Shown: positions 52,410-62,119, numbered from the stretch's first letter. The stretch: DNA of 64,000 bases from UMGS1519 sp050951005 (GCA_050951005.1 JBMNIP010000002.1:186001-250000), one strand, 5' to 3'. A program made the numbers and translations. Notes: a model not told the origin generated them from the letters alone.

Positions 52410-53545
52410 CCGTTTCCGGAGGACGCGAGGCCATCGATGCGTCGCTCAACCTCCAAGAGCTCCGACGCATCCAAAGCGGTCGCGTCATCGATACGCAGCT
52501 GGTGCAGGAATCATTACCCGACCTGGTCGAACAGGTACAGTCTGAAGGCTCGCTATGGTGTCCGGCCATTGCCGCTACGGCAATCAAGCAGGCAACCGGT
52601 TCGGTCGAAGAAGCCGTATTCCTTGTTCGCGCCTACCGCTCGACACTCGAGCGTCTCTACACCTCGCGCACCATCGACACGCGCACGCTGCGTGCCGATC
52701 GCCGTATCTCCGCCGCATTCAAAGATATCCCCGGCGGTCAGATACTCGGAGCCACACGCGATTACAGCCACCGCCTGATTGCCTTCGACCTCGATGATGA
52801 GACGCCGGAAAGCGCCCGTGAACGGCAGGCGCAGATCGTCGGCGAATTGGCAAACGCCGCAGCCGCATTCGAAAACGACAGCACGGGTAAAGGCGATGCC
52901 GGCTGTCTTCCCAAGGTCAGCGATTACCTGCGATCGATTGATCTGCTTCCCACCTTCGAGATCGACGATGCAGCTCCGGCGGATATCACCCAGACACCGC
53001 TTTCCTTCCCCGCACCGCGCTCGGCTATCCTCCAGGCATTGACACGCGGCTTGACCCAAGCAGTCATCGCCATCGGATACGCCGCCATCCGCGGCTTCGG
53101 CCTGCTGCATCCCACGGTGGGCGAACTGCGCCGGGGCGCGGCGGCCATCACCATCGATGCGCCCGGCAACGAAGGGGCAAGCGAAGAAGACGCTTACTAT
53201 CTGGGGTCTATCCCCGTTTGCGAGGTCGAGAACATCATCGTTACCGACGAGGAGGACAACGGTGTGCACAGAAGCTCCCTCGATTTGGGATACGGCTTGG
53301 TCATGGGTTCAAACGAGTCGAAGGCCATTGCCATGAGCGTACTGGATTCCACCCTGCGCTCCGACGATCCGCGCTACCCCACCCAGGACCAGGAATTCGT
53401 GCTGACCCATATCGACAGCGTCGAGGCCACCGGCTTCATCAGCCACCTGAAACTTCCGCATTACGTCACCTTCCAAAGCAAACTCGATTCCGCATTGCGT
53501 TCGCGAAAGCAAGCCGAGAACGCGGCGGAAAGCAAGGGGGAATAG
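52397..53545 (+). CDS. phnI: Carbon-phosphorus lyase core protein PhnI
   Basis: The 382-residue protein begins GYVAVSGGREAIDASL, a conserved PhnI start. It has the family's nucleosidase role of removing adenine from ATP and placing phosphonate at ribose C1, with PhnG, H and L. It ends 1 base before the phnJ ATG. Confidence 0.93.
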   Translation: MGYVAVSGGREAIDASLNLQELRRIQSGRVIDTQLVQESLPDLVEQVQSEGSLWCPAIAATAIKQATGSVEEAVFLVRAYRSTLERLYTSRTIDTRTLRADRRISAAFKDIPGGQILGATRDYSHRLIAFDLDDETPESARERQAQIVGELANAAAAFENDSTGKGDAGCLPKVSDYLRSIDLLPTFEIDDAAPADITQTPLSFPAPRSAILQALTRGLTQAVIAIGYAAIRGFGLLHPTVGELRRGAAAITIDAPGNEGASEEDAYYLGSIPVCEVENIIVTDEEDNGVHRSSLDLGYGLVMGSNESKAIAMSVLDSTLRSDDPRYPTQDQEFVLTHIDSVEATGFISHLKLPHYVTFQSKLDSALRSRKQAENAAESKGE

Positions 53546-53546
53546 C

Positions 53547-54401
53547 ATGGCACATACCTACAACTTCGCATTCCTCGACGAAGGCTCCAAGCGCGAGATT
53601 CGCCGTGCGATCCTGAAGGCGATTGCGATTCCCGGCTATCAGGTCCCCTTCGCCAGCCGCGAGATGCCCATGGGCCGCGGCTGGGGCACCGGCGGCCTGC
53701 AGGTGACCTTGTCCTGCATCGGACCGGCAGATACCCTGAAGGTCATCGACCAGGGCTCGGACGATTCGGTGAATGCCGTATCCATCCGCAAGCTCATCCA
53801 TCAAACCACCGGCGTGGATACAACCACCATCACCCAGGATGCCTCGATTATCCAAAGCCGCCACCGTATCCCCGAGCACAGCCTCACGCGTGATCAGATC
53901 ATGGTGCTGCAGGTTCCCGTCCCAGAACCGCTGCGCACCTACGAACCTCGGGAAACGGTGACGCGCCGCCTTCATGCCGAGAAGGAGTATACCGGTGCCT
54001 ACCTGGAGCTCTTCGAGCAAATCGTCCGCTACGGTACCACGACCACCGGGGCCGACCATCCAGTCATGGTGAATGACCGCTATGTGATGGCCCCGAGCCC
54101 CATTCCCCGATACGACAACCCTCGCCTGAACGACGCCGACAACCTGTTTCTGTTCGGTGCCGGCCGCGAGAAGAAGATCTACGCGATTCCACCCCATACG
54201 AAGGTCGAATCGTTGGCCTTCGAGGACTACCCGTTCGTACGTGAGGATTTCTCTGGCAAGCGCTGCTTCGTCTGCGGAGCTACTGGCGTGTTCATGACCG
54301 AGACGGTCAATCCATCAACCGGCGAGAAGGCCTGGCAGTGCTCGGATACCGATTTCTGTGCCCAGCACCGCGCTGCGGCGAAAAAGGAGGATGCGCGATG
54401 A
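53547..54401 (+). CDS. phnJ: Carbon-phosphorus lyase radical SAM subunit PhnJ
   Basis: The 284-residue radical SAM protein cleaves the C-P bond of ribose-1-phosphonate-5-phosphate to release the alkane and a 1,2-cyclic phosphate. Cysteines C240, C243, C265 and C271 show the CxxC-21-C-5-C spacing of E. coli PhnJ (C241, C244, C266, C272), so the noncanonical cluster site is intact. The opening YNFAFLDEGSKREIRRA is typical. It overlaps phnK by 4 bases (ATGA). Confidence 0.96.
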   Translation: MAHTYNFAFLDEGSKREIRRAILKAIAIPGYQVPFASREMPMGRGWGTGGLQVTLSCIGPADTLKVIDQGSDDSVNAVSIRKLIHQTTGVDTTTITQDASIIQSRHRIPEHSLTRDQIMVLQVPVPEPLRTYEPRETVTRRLHAEKEYTGAYLELFEQIVRYGTTTTGADHPVMVNDRYVMAPSPIPRYDNPRLNDADNLFLFGAGREKKIYAIPPHTKVESLAFEDYPFVREDFSGKRCFVCGATGVFMTETVNPSTGEKAWQCSDTDFCAQHRAAAKKEDAR

Positions 54402-55300
54402 CGCAAGACGTAAACGCCGAATCGCAGGAAAACCGCAGGCCGATCCCGGTCCGCCATGAATTCGTGGAAGAGAAGCCAGTCATCTCGGTGCGCAACCTGC
54501 GCAAGCGATTCGGTGCCGGCTGCAGCTGGTGCGAGGATCCCGAGAACCGGCTCGAGCGCAACATCTGCCCGAAATGCGGCACCGTCCATGCCGTACGGGG
54601 TATCTCGTTCGACGTCTACCCTGGCGAGATCCTGGGTATCGTGGGCGAATCGGGATCGGGGAAGTCGACGTTGATGCAATGCCTGTATTTCGACCAGGAA
54701 CCAACCTCGGGAGAAATGCACGTCATCCCCTATGACGGGGGCAAGGCGAACTGCCTGTCCCTTTCCCGCCAGAAGAAGCGCACCATCCGCAACACCATGT
54801 TCGGAATGGTCTACCAGAACCCCTATCTGGGCCTGCGTATGGATTTCTCGGCCATCTCCAATATCGCCGAGAAACAGATAGCCGCCGGCAACCGCCAGGT
54901 TAGAGCCATGGTTGCCCGCGGCAACGAGCTGCTCGAACGCGTACGTATTCCGTTGCGGCGCAAGCAGGACCCGCCACGCGAGTTCTCCGGCGGCATGCAG
55001 CAGCGGGTACAGATTGCAAAGGCCCTGTCCAACGAGCCACCGGTGCTTTTCCTCGACGAGGTAACCACGGGATTGGACCTTTCGGTTCAGGCCCGCGTGC
55101 TCGACCTGATTCTGCAGCTGCGGCGCGATCTGGGCGTATCGATGATCGTCGTCAGCCATGACCTCGGCGTCATCCGCCTTCTTGCCGACCGCACCATCGT
55201 CATGCTCGATGGCCAGGTCATCGAACACGGTCTTACCGATCAGATCATGCAGGACCCGCAACAGGCATACACCCAAGAGCTCGTCTATTCACTGCTATAA
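54398..55300 (+). CDS. phnK: Phosphonate C-P lyase accessory ABC ATPase PhnK
   Basis: The 300-residue ABC ATPase has Walker A GESGSGKST, signature FSGGMQQRVQ and Walker B VLFLDEVTTGLDL. It contains a four-cysteine insertion before the ATPase core: CSWC near residue 43 and CPKC near 58, a likely zinc ribbon. PhnK binds the C-P lyase core complex rather than a permease. ATG 54398 overlaps the phnJ stop. Confidence 0.92.
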   Translation: MTQDVNAESQENRRPIPVRHEFVEEKPVISVRNLRKRFGAGCSWCEDPENRLERNICPKCGTVHAVRGISFDVYPGEILGIVGESGSGKSTLMQCLYFDQEPTSGEMHVIPYDGGKANCLSLSRQKKRTIRNTMFGMVYQNPYLGLRMDFSAISNIAEKQIAAGNRQVRAMVARGNELLERVRIPLRRKQDPPREFSGGMQQRVQIAKALSNEPPVLFLDEVTTGLDLSVQARVLDLILQLRRDLGVSMIVVSHDLGVIRLLADRTIVMLDGQVIEHGLTDQIMQDPQQAYTQELVYSLL

Positions 55301-55316
55301 GCATCCAGGAGGAAGC

Positions 55317-56627
55317 ATGTACGTCATCAGAAACGGAATCATCGTCCAGGCCGACCGTCTGCTGTTCGGCTATGAGTTGGTGGTCGATCATGACCGCATC
55401 TGGAAAATCCAGCGTCAGGGAACGCTCGATGCCGCCGCTCCGGGCATCGGCGTAATCAATGCCCATGGCGGCTATATCACTCCGGGATTTGTGGACATCC
55501 ATTCCGACTATATCGAAAACGTCATCTCGCCCCGTCCGACGGTTTTCATCGATCCGTCGATGGCCCTGTTCGAAGCCGAGCGCGAATTGCTGGCGCATGG
55601 CATCACCACCATGTTCCACTCGCTGTCCGTCTACAAGCGCGAAGCCATGGAAGTGAAGGCGGTTCGCCAATGGGACAACGTCGAGAAGCTCATGGCGCTT
55701 ATCTCCAGCTGCAAACGCACTGAGGGCCACAATGCCCACCTGATCCGCCATCGCCTGCACCTCCGCCTGGAAGTAGACAACGTCAACCTGATCGAGCAGG
55801 TGGAAAAGCACTTGCGTTCCGGCGAGGTCGACGAGCTATCGTTCATGGACCATACCCCGGGCCAAGGCCAGTACCGCGACATGGAAATCTGGCGCAAGTC
55901 GTTCCTGCGCGATAGGGGCACCGTCTCAGCGGAAGAGGCCGCGGAAATCGCCGCTGCACAGAAAGCGGCTCCCAAATTGACATTCGACCAGATGCGCTAT
56001 CTTGCCGACATCGCCAAGGAAAACCATATCCCCCTGGCAAGCCATGACGACGATTCGGACGAGCACCTTGAGATGATGCAGGATCTTGGCTGCACCATCT
56101 CCGAATTCCCCGTCTCGCTGGATGTGGCGCGCGCCGCCGTGAAACGCGGCATGATGACCGTCATGGGCACGCCGAATATCCTCTTGGGCAAGAGCCACTC
56201 CGGCAACCTGTCCGCACGCGAAGCAGTCTCCAACGGCGTGGCCCGCGTCCTATGCTCGGACTACTACCCAACCGCGATGCTCCAAAGCGCCTTCGCCCTG
56301 CATCGCGATTTCCGGTTGCCGCTTGAGCAGGCTTTCGCCCTCCTGACCATCAACCCGGCACGCGCCGTGGGCATCGACAAGGAGATCGGCTCGCTGGAAG
56401 AGGGCAAGAAGGCGGACATCCTGGTAATCCGCGAGGTGCAGGAAGGACAGCGATCCTACCCTGTGATCACGGCCGCACTGGTAGACGGCCATGTGGTTTC
56501 GCGCATGTGGTACCCGGCGCTGCCGTCGATGTCGGCACGGTTCGCCACAGATGCCGCGACGGTTGCCGAAGCCGCTGCCGACATCACCTCGATCGGCGAG
56601 TCGGAAGGCAACGGGAAGGAGAACTAG
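55317..56627 (+). CDS. phnM: Alpha-D-ribose 1-methylphosphonate 5-triphosphate diphosphatase
   Basis: The 436-residue amidohydrolase removes pyrophosphate from the ribosyl phosphonate triphosphate to give the monophosphate used by PhnJ. Metal motif FVDIHSDYIE near residue 58 and later LASHDDDSDEHLE and GTPNILLGKSHSGNLSA are present. ATG 55317 follows AGGAGG. It is about 55 residues longer than E. coli PhnM because of a C-terminal Ala-rich tail. Confidence 0.94.
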   Translation: MYVIRNGIIVQADRLLFGYELVVDHDRIWKIQRQGTLDAAAPGIGVINAHGGYITPGFVDIHSDYIENVISPRPTVFIDPSMALFEAERELLAHGITTMFHSLSVYKREAMEVKAVRQWDNVEKLMALISSCKRTEGHNAHLIRHRLHLRLEVDNVNLIEQVEKHLRSGEVDELSFMDHTPGQGQYRDMEIWRKSFLRDRGTVSAEEAAEIAAAQKAAPKLTFDQMRYLADIAKENHIPLASHDDDSDEHLEMMQDLGCTISEFPVSLDVARAAVKRGMMTVMGTPNILLGKSHSGNLSAREAVSNGVARVLCSDYYPTAMLQSAFALHRDFRLPLEQAFALLTINPARAVGIDKEIGSLEEGKKADILVIREVQEGQRSYPVITAALVDGHVVSRMWYPALPSMSARFATDAATVAEAAADITSIGESEGNGKEN

Positions 56628-56628
56628 G

Positions 56629-57348
56629 ATGGAACAACTTGGCGCCTACGCCCTTGAGATCCGGAATCTGTCGAAGGGCTTCACCCTCCATGCCGCCAAC
56701 CGCCGCGTACGCGGCTGCGAGAACATCTCGCTGGGCGTGAAGCAGGGGGAGTTCGTGGGCATCACCGGACGCTCGGGTTCTGGCAAGTCCACGATATTGA
56801 AATGCCTGTACCGCACCAACCTCCCCGAGGCAGGGGAGATCTGGTATGACTCGGATGCCTTCGGCCGGGTGAATCTGGCAACGCTCGACGAGCGCCGTGT
56901 CATCTGGCTGCGCAACTACGAAATCGGCTATGTGTCGCAGTTTCTGGACGTCGTCCCACGTACCACCGCCCATGACATCGTGCTGCAGTCGGCGCTTGAG
57001 GCCTTCCCCAACCCCGACGATGCCGAAGCGGAGACCGTTCGCATGCTGGAGCACTTCGATTTTCCCTCCGAGCTGTGGGAGCTGTTCCCCAACACCTTTT
57101 CCGGCGGCGAGAAGCTGCGCTTGAACATCGCCCGTGCCATGGTTCGCCGCCCGCGTTTGCTGTTGCTCGACGAACCGACCGCTTCCCTTGACAACGCGAG
57201 TAAGCTGAAAGTACGTTCGCTGATCGAACAGCTGAAGGCCTCCGGCACCACGATGCTCGGCATCTTCCACGATCTCGAATTCATGGAGGGCGTCTGTGAC
57301 CGCGAGTACAACATGCAGGCAGGCGGCTTTGTGAAGGAGCTCTCATGA
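56629..57348 (+). CDS. phnL: Phosphonate C-P lyase ABC-type subunit PhnL
   Basis: The 239-residue ABC protein has Walker A GRSGSGKST, signature FSGGEKLRLN and Walker B LLLLDEPTASLD. It acts with the core complex in phosphonate ribosylation. Start ATG 56629 lies 1 base after the phnM stop; it overlaps phnPP by 4 bases. Confidence 0.93.
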   Translation: MEQLGAYALEIRNLSKGFTLHAANRRVRGCENISLGVKQGEFVGITGRSGSGKSTILKCLYRTNLPEAGEIWYDSDAFGRVNLATLDERRVIWLRNYEIGYVSQFLDVVPRTTAHDIVLQSALEAFPNPDDAEAETVRMLEHFDFPSELWELFPNTFSGGEKLRLNIARAMVRRPRLLLLDEPTASLDNASKLKVRSLIEQLKASGTTMLGIFHDLEFMEGVCDREYNMQAGGFVKELS

Positions 57349-58217
57349 ACAGCTACGACCTCCATAACCACTCGATCTTCTCAGACGGCGCCTGCAGCGT
57401 CGAAGAGCTGATCGCCATCGCTCGAAAACGTGAGCTTGCCGGGATCGGTATCACCGACCACGACTGGCTCGGCCAGCTATCCCGCGTGCGCACGATGGCG
57501 CGCGCCGAGGGCTTCCCGGTTCTCGCCGGCATTGAGGTCAGTGCATTCAACCCCGCTACGGGACGCAAGGTTCATGTCCTCGGCTACGGGCTCGAGGCCA
57601 CACCCGATGAATCCGGACCATTGGAGCGCCTGGTGGCCCCCACGCGGGCGGCCCGGACGGCCAATTCGCTCTGGCAGGCATGGACGCTCATGCGCGCCGG
57701 CGTGACCTTCCGCGGAAACACGGTCGACCTGACCAAAGTGGCTCAGGTAGGCCAGAACAGCTCATCGGTATTCAAGCAGCACATCATGTGGGCGCTCACC
57801 GGGCTCGAACGCAACGATCCGGATTACCGCATGTTCTACCAGAAGCATTTCAAGAACGGCGGTATCGCGCAACGCGATATCGCCTATCCTTCAGCCATCG
57901 ACGCCGTACACGCCATCCGCGAGCAAGGAGGCATTGCGGTGCTGGCCCATCCCGGCCAGATGGACTCATGGGCCCTGATTCCCGACCTGGTGAAGGCTGG
58001 GCTCCAGGGCATCGAAGCCTACCACCCCGACCATATCGACGACGATGTGAAACGGGCGAAAACGGCCGCGCAGGAATACGGTCTGTTCATCACCGGCGGC
58101 TCAGATTACCACGGAGTCTACGGCAAGCCCGCCTCCCTGGGGGTATCGCGCATCACGGACGAGGAGGCGGGCCAGGCAATCGCCGACCTCTATGCCCGAG
58201 AAGCAACCCTCCTCTAA
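57345..58217 (+). CDS. phnPP: PHP-domain cyclic phosphodiesterase of the PhnPP type
   Basis: The 290-residue PHP protein has metal motif DLHNHSIFSDG at the N-terminus, ITDHD near residue 37, a central AHPGQMDSW and C-terminal SDYHG. It lies at the end of the phn operon. The E. lenta enzyme in this setting hydrolyses 5-phosphoribose 1,2-cyclic phosphate to ribose 5-phosphate and Pi, replacing PhnP. Absence of phnP and phnN from this operon fits that role. Confidence 0.88.
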   Translation: MNSYDLHNHSIFSDGACSVEELIAIARKRELAGIGITDHDWLGQLSRVRTMARAEGFPVLAGIEVSAFNPATGRKVHVLGYGLEATPDESGPLERLVAPTRAARTANSLWQAWTLMRAGVTFRGNTVDLTKVAQVGQNSSSVFKQHIMWALTGLERNDPDYRMFYQKHFKNGGIAQRDIAYPSAIDAVHAIREQGGIAVLAHPGQMDSWALIPDLVKAGLQGIEAYHPDHIDDDVKRAKTAAQEYGLFITGGSDYHGVYGKPASLGVSRITDEEAGQAIADLYAREATLL

Positions 58218-58249
58218 CCTTCCGCGCACCCTGCATCCAAGGCGAGAAC

Positions 58250-58288
58250 GGAAGCGGCACCTGCAAGCAGGCAGGCGCCGCTTTCCTT
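58250..58288 (+). terminator. Terminator of the phn operon
   Basis: GAAGCGGC (58251-58258) pairs with GCCGCTTT (58277-58284), with an inner CCTGC/GCAGG helix; then CCTT. It is shared by the convergent hydrogenase operon. Confidence 0.6.
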
Positions 58289-58308
58289 ATGGTGTCCCGA
58301 ACAGGACC

Positions 58309-60078
58309 TTAGCAGGGCATCGTCCATTCCGCATGGTTGGAATGGAGCAGCTCTTCGGCACGCGGGCTCAACGGCTCGGTCAGGTAGTTCCGATAGCACT
58401 CGATAACCGCGGGATTCTCGTGGCTGAAGCGCAGCGGGCTGTTCTTGTCGATGGAATGCAGGCGCTTGCCCCGGGAAATTGCCATGATCTTGCCATCGCG
58501 AATCGGCTGCCCGCCTCCGCCGACGCAACCGCCGGGACATGCCATGATCTCGACGAAATCATAGGCGGCCTCGCCGTTCTCGATGGCGGTGCATAGCGCA
58601 TCGGCATTCGAAAGTCCGCTGGCAACCGCAATGCGCAGCTGCTTGCCCGGCAAATCGAAAGTCGCTTCGCGCCAGCCGCGGTCTGGGCCGACCGAACGTA
58701 CCTCCTTGAAGGCATCGGGATCGGGGTTCTTTCCCGCCACCAGGAAGTAAGCGGTACGCAAAGCCGCCTCCATCACGCCTCCTGTAACGCCGAAGATATG
58801 ACCGGCACCGGTAGCAACACCAAGAGGCTCGTCGAAATCCTGTTCAGGAAGGGACGCAGCATCGATGTTGTGCAGCTTCAGCTGGCGTGCCAGCTCGCGA
58901 ACGGTGAGCACGGCATCGATATCCTGCCCGGTACCCGTGGAATCCATGCCGGGATACGTGACTTCCTTCTTCTTGGCAAGACAGGGCATATAGGACACCA
59001 CGAAGATCTTGGACGGATCGACGCCCAGCAGCTCGGCATAGTAGGTCTTTGCCAGGGCTCCGAAAATCTGCTGCGGCGACTTCGTGCTGGAGAGGTTCTG
59101 CGCCAAGCGGGGATGATTCGCCTTCACGAAGCGCACCCACCCCGGACAGCAGCTCGTGAACATCGGCGCGTTCGGGACCGGGTCTCCATAGGCCGCCTGC
59201 AGATCAGGGTTCTCCTGCTCGTCGTGGTCGATAAGGCCCAAACGCGCAGCCAGTTCGCTTCCCTCCTCCATGATGGTGACATCGGCAGCAAAATCGGTAT
59301 CGAACACGTAATCGTATCCCAGGCTGCGGAGGGCGGCCACCATACGCCGCGTGGTGCCCAGTTCGGGTGCCAGCCCCAGGTCCTCAAACCAGGAGGTGCG
59401 AGCAGAGGGCGCCACGGAGGCGATGACGATCTTGTCGGGATCATCGATAGCGGCATCGACCAGACGGACATCGTCTACTGCATGCAGGGCGCCCACCGGG
59501 CAGTTCATGATGCACTGGCCGCAGAAGGTACACCGGTCATGGGCAACTCCGAGGACCGCGGTACGGCGGCCCGAACCGGCCAAGTCCCACACATGGGACG
59601 CCTGGACATTCGCACAGACGGACACACAGCGCAGGCAGGTGATGCACTTGTCGGGATCGCGGACCAGTGGGTAATGAACATCCAACGGCCGGCCGTTCAG
59701 TTTGGTCGGATAGCGCACATCATGCAGGTTCATGCGCTCTGCCAGTGTCTGCAACCGGCAGTTCCCGTTGCGGAAACACGTCGGGCAGCGCCGGTCATGG
59801 TTGGAAAGGATCAATTCCAGGTTCGTCCGGCGCGCCTCGCGCACACGGGGCGAGTCGGTATGGACGACCATTCCCTCCTCGACAGGGCTGTTGCAGGCTG
59901 CAACCAGATGGTCGATGCCCTCGACCTCGACCTGGCAGATGCGGCAGGCGCCGACCTCGTTGATGCCGGCCAGATAGCACAACGTGGGAATCTCGATGCC
60001 GGCCTTGCGAGCGGCTGCCAGAATGGTCATGCTCTCGCGAGCCTGTACGGTGATGCCGTCAATTTCGAGCGTTACCAT
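58309..60078 (-). CDS. [FeFe] hydrogenase, NuoG-like modular type
   Basis: The 589-residue enzyme has an N-terminal [2Fe-2S] domain (CYLAGINEVGACRIC), a His-Cys3 cluster region (HDRRCPTCFRNGNC), two [4Fe-4S] motifs (CITCLRCVSVC, CTFCGQCIMNC) and the H-cluster domain with L1 TSCCPGW, L2 MPCLAKKKE and L3 MACPGGCVGGGGQP, all intact. It reversibly reduces protons to H2. Start ATG 60078 follows GGGAGG. It overlaps the preceding flavoprotein gene by 7 bases. Confidence 0.93.
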   Translation of the reverse strand: MVTLEIDGITVQARESMTILAAARKAGIEIPTLCYLAGINEVGACRICQVEVEGIDHLVAACNSPVEEGMVVHTDSPRVREARRTNLELILSNHDRRCPTCFRNGNCRLQTLAERMNLHDVRYPTKLNGRPLDVHYPLVRDPDKCITCLRCVSVCANVQASHVWDLAGSGRRTAVLGVAHDRCTFCGQCIMNCPVGALHAVDDVRLVDAAIDDPDKIVIASVAPSARTSWFEDLGLAPELGTTRRMVAALRSLGYDYVFDTDFAADVTIMEEGSELAARLGLIDHDEQENPDLQAAYGDPVPNAPMFTSCCPGWVRFVKANHPRLAQNLSSTKSPQQIFGALAKTYYAELLGVDPSKIFVVSYMPCLAKKKEVTYPGMDSTGTGQDIDAVLTVRELARQLKLHNIDAASLPEQDFDEPLGVATGAGHIFGVTGGVMEAALRTAYFLVAGKNPDPDAFKEVRSVGPDRGWREATFDLPGKQLRIAVASGLSNADALCTAIENGEAAYDFVEIMACPGGCVGGGGQPIRDGKIMAISRGKRLHSIDKNSPLRFSHENPAVIECYRNYLTEPLSPRAEELLHSNHAEWTMPC

Positions 60079-61904
60079 GACAGCCTCCCTTCCTTCTTCA
60101 GAACCCCGCAGCCGAAATGGTCGCAGCCCAGGCAACGAGCCGTCTCAAGCTGCATCTCCTGTTCCTCGAGGCCGAATTCAACCAGGTTGAAATCGCTGCA
60201 GCGCTCGTAGGTAGGACGCTCCTCCATTTCAGCGCGACCCGCCGGGCGGCGATCGGCCAGACGCGGTGCCGGCAGATCGACGTCGCAGACGATCCGATGA
60301 TGGAAGCCGAGGTATGTGTCGATGGAGCGGGCGGCCCGCTTGCCATCGGCGATGGCTCGAATCACGGTTTTCGGACCCGCCATGCAATCGCCGCCGGCAA
60401 AGACGCCCTGCGCTTCGGTCGAGGCAAGCGTCTCGTCCACGGAGAACGTCTTGCGGTCGGTTGGAATTCCCGCAGCCTCGAAGGCCTCGGATTGCACCTC
60501 CTGGCCGATGGCCACGATGATAACCTGGCATTCGAAACGCTCGGCGGGGCGGTCCGCCTTCGCAGGCGCAGGACGGCCGCGCTTCACTTCACCGATGACC
60601 TGGGGCTGCGCCCATAAAGCAGCTACCCTGCCGTCATCGTCGAGCTCCACGTAACCGGGCGACATCAGCTCTGCGAATTCGCAGTTATCCGCAATAGCGC
60701 CGGTAACCTCGGCGGGAAGGGCGGTCATGTCGGTGATACGGCGACGGTAGACGATGGTCACCCGATCGGCTCCCAGGCGCGTAGCGGAACGGGCTGCATC
60801 CATGGCCACGTTGCCGCCGCCGATGACGCAGACCTTCTTGCCGCTGAAGTCAGGGGGATTGCCGCTGCCGATAGCGCGCAGCATACGCACTGCCGGGATG
60901 ACGCCCTCGGCATCCTCGCCCGGGAAATTGACCTTCTTGTCACCGTGGGCACCGATGGCAAGATACAGGGCATCGTAGCCTTCACGCAGGTCTTCGACGG
61001 AGATGTCTTCTCCCACCTTGACGTTGCACTTGAGATCAATGCCCAGACTGAGAATCGATTCGACCTCGGCGTCAAGAATTGCACGCGGGAAACGGTAGTT
61101 CGGGATGCCGTAGCGCAACATGCCGCCCGGCTTCTCGCGCGATTCGAATACGGTTACCGCATGGCCCATGCGCGCCAGGTAGAAAGCAGCGGTCAGCCCC
61201 GACGGGCCGGCGCCTACCACGGCGATGCACTTGCCGGTGGGTTTCACGTCATATGTGCGCCTCGAGCGGCTTGCATGGTCGACTGCGAAGCGCTTGATAC
61301 CGCGGATGTTGATTGCGTCGTCGACCATGCCGCGGCGGCAGGTCAACTCGCATGGATGCTCGCAGATGTATCCGCAAGCCGAAGGAAACGGGTTGTCCTT
61401 GCGAATCAGCTCAACGGCATCGTCATAACGGCCTTCGGCGGTAAGGGCAATGTAGCCCGGGATATCCACATGCGCTGGACACGATTCCTGACAGGGCACG
61501 CCCTGCTGCGCCCACATTGCGCACTCGCCCGACGCAGCATGCTTGTTGAAATCTTCCCGAAAGCCCGAAAGTCCGATAAGAACCTGCTGGGCAGCGCCGA
61601 TACCGATTGCGCAATCTGCGCTGATGGCGATATCGTTCGCCAGGTGCTCCAGCTTTCCCAGATCCTCCAAATGCGCTTTACCGTCGATAATGTCATCGAG
61701 CAGATCGAGCATCACGCCCACACCCACGCGGCAGGGAACGCACTTCCCGCAGCACTGTGCGTATGCAACCTCAAGCTGGGCGCGCGTCATATCGACCGGA
61801 CAGATGCCATGAGCGTTCGATTGGATACGCCGCGAGGTCGCTTTGCCGATATTCTCGAGCGTCTCGCGGGGGACGGCGCTCTTCGCGCCGATCACGATTC
61901 CCAT
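60072..61904 (-). CDS. NAD(P)H/Fe-S flavoprotein partner of the hydrogenase (GltD-like with NuoF-type cluster domain)
   Basis: The 610-residue protein starts at ATG 61904, preceded by GGGTGAG. Residues about 45-120 match the C-terminal [4Fe-4S] part of NuoF/HydB (CGKCVPCRVG, then CAIGIGAAQQ). Then comes a GltD-like Fe-S region (CQESCPAHVDIPGY, CGYICEHPCELTCRR) and an FAD/NAD(P)-binding part (VVGAGPSGLTAAFYLARMG, VIGGGNVAMDAARSA, VFAGGDCMAGPKTV). The NuoF FMN/NADH domain is absent. It should pass electrons from NAD(P)H to the hydrogenase, or the reverse; bifurcation cannot be judged. The C-terminus carries CLGCDHFGCG. Confidence 0.88.
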   Translation of the reverse strand: MGIVIGAKSAVPRETLENIGKATSRRIQSNAHGICPVDMTRAQLEVAYAQCCGKCVPCRVGVGVMLDLLDDIIDGKAHLEDLGKLEHLANDIAISADCAIGIGAAQQVLIGLSGFREDFNKHAASGECAMWAQQGVPCQESCPAHVDIPGYIALTAEGRYDDAVELIRKDNPFPSACGYICEHPCELTCRRGMVDDAINIRGIKRFAVDHASRSRRTYDVKPTGKCIAVVGAGPSGLTAAFYLARMGHAVTVFESREKPGGMLRYGIPNYRFPRAILDAEVESILSLGIDLKCNVKVGEDISVEDLREGYDALYLAIGAHGDKKVNFPGEDAEGVIPAVRMLRAIGSGNPPDFSGKKVCVIGGGNVAMDAARSATRLGADRVTIVYRRRITDMTALPAEVTGAIADNCEFAELMSPGYVELDDDGRVAALWAQPQVIGEVKRGRPAPAKADRPAERFECQVIIVAIGQEVQSEAFEAAGIPTDRKTFSVDETLASTEAQGVFAGGDCMAGPKTVIRAIADGKRAARSIDTYLGFHHRIVCDVDLPAPRLADRRPAGRAEMEERPTYERCSDFNLVEFGLEEQEMQLETARCLGCDHFGCGVLKKEGRLSW

Positions 61905-62081
61905 AGTATGTCTCACCCCCATAGTGGTAATCCCCAAGCCCGGCGTTCAACGGCCTCACCGTGCCGCTGCATCCCAACCGCCTTATAGGTTTGGAGTCAG
62001 AGTTTATTCATTATACTGAGTAAGCCCGCGTTTACCGATGAATTTAAGAAGAACGAAGCAGGGAAACCATGGCGCAACCCC

Positions 62082-62119
62082 ACGGGCCCGACCAGCTGGA
62101 TTCAGCCGGTCGGGCCCGT
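62082..62119 (-). terminator. Terminator-like hairpin after dapL
   Basis: ACGGGCCCGACC (62082-62093) pairs perfectly with GGTCGGGCCCGT (62108-62119). There is no T-run on the minus side, so it is a likely but imperfect terminator. Confidence 0.5.
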
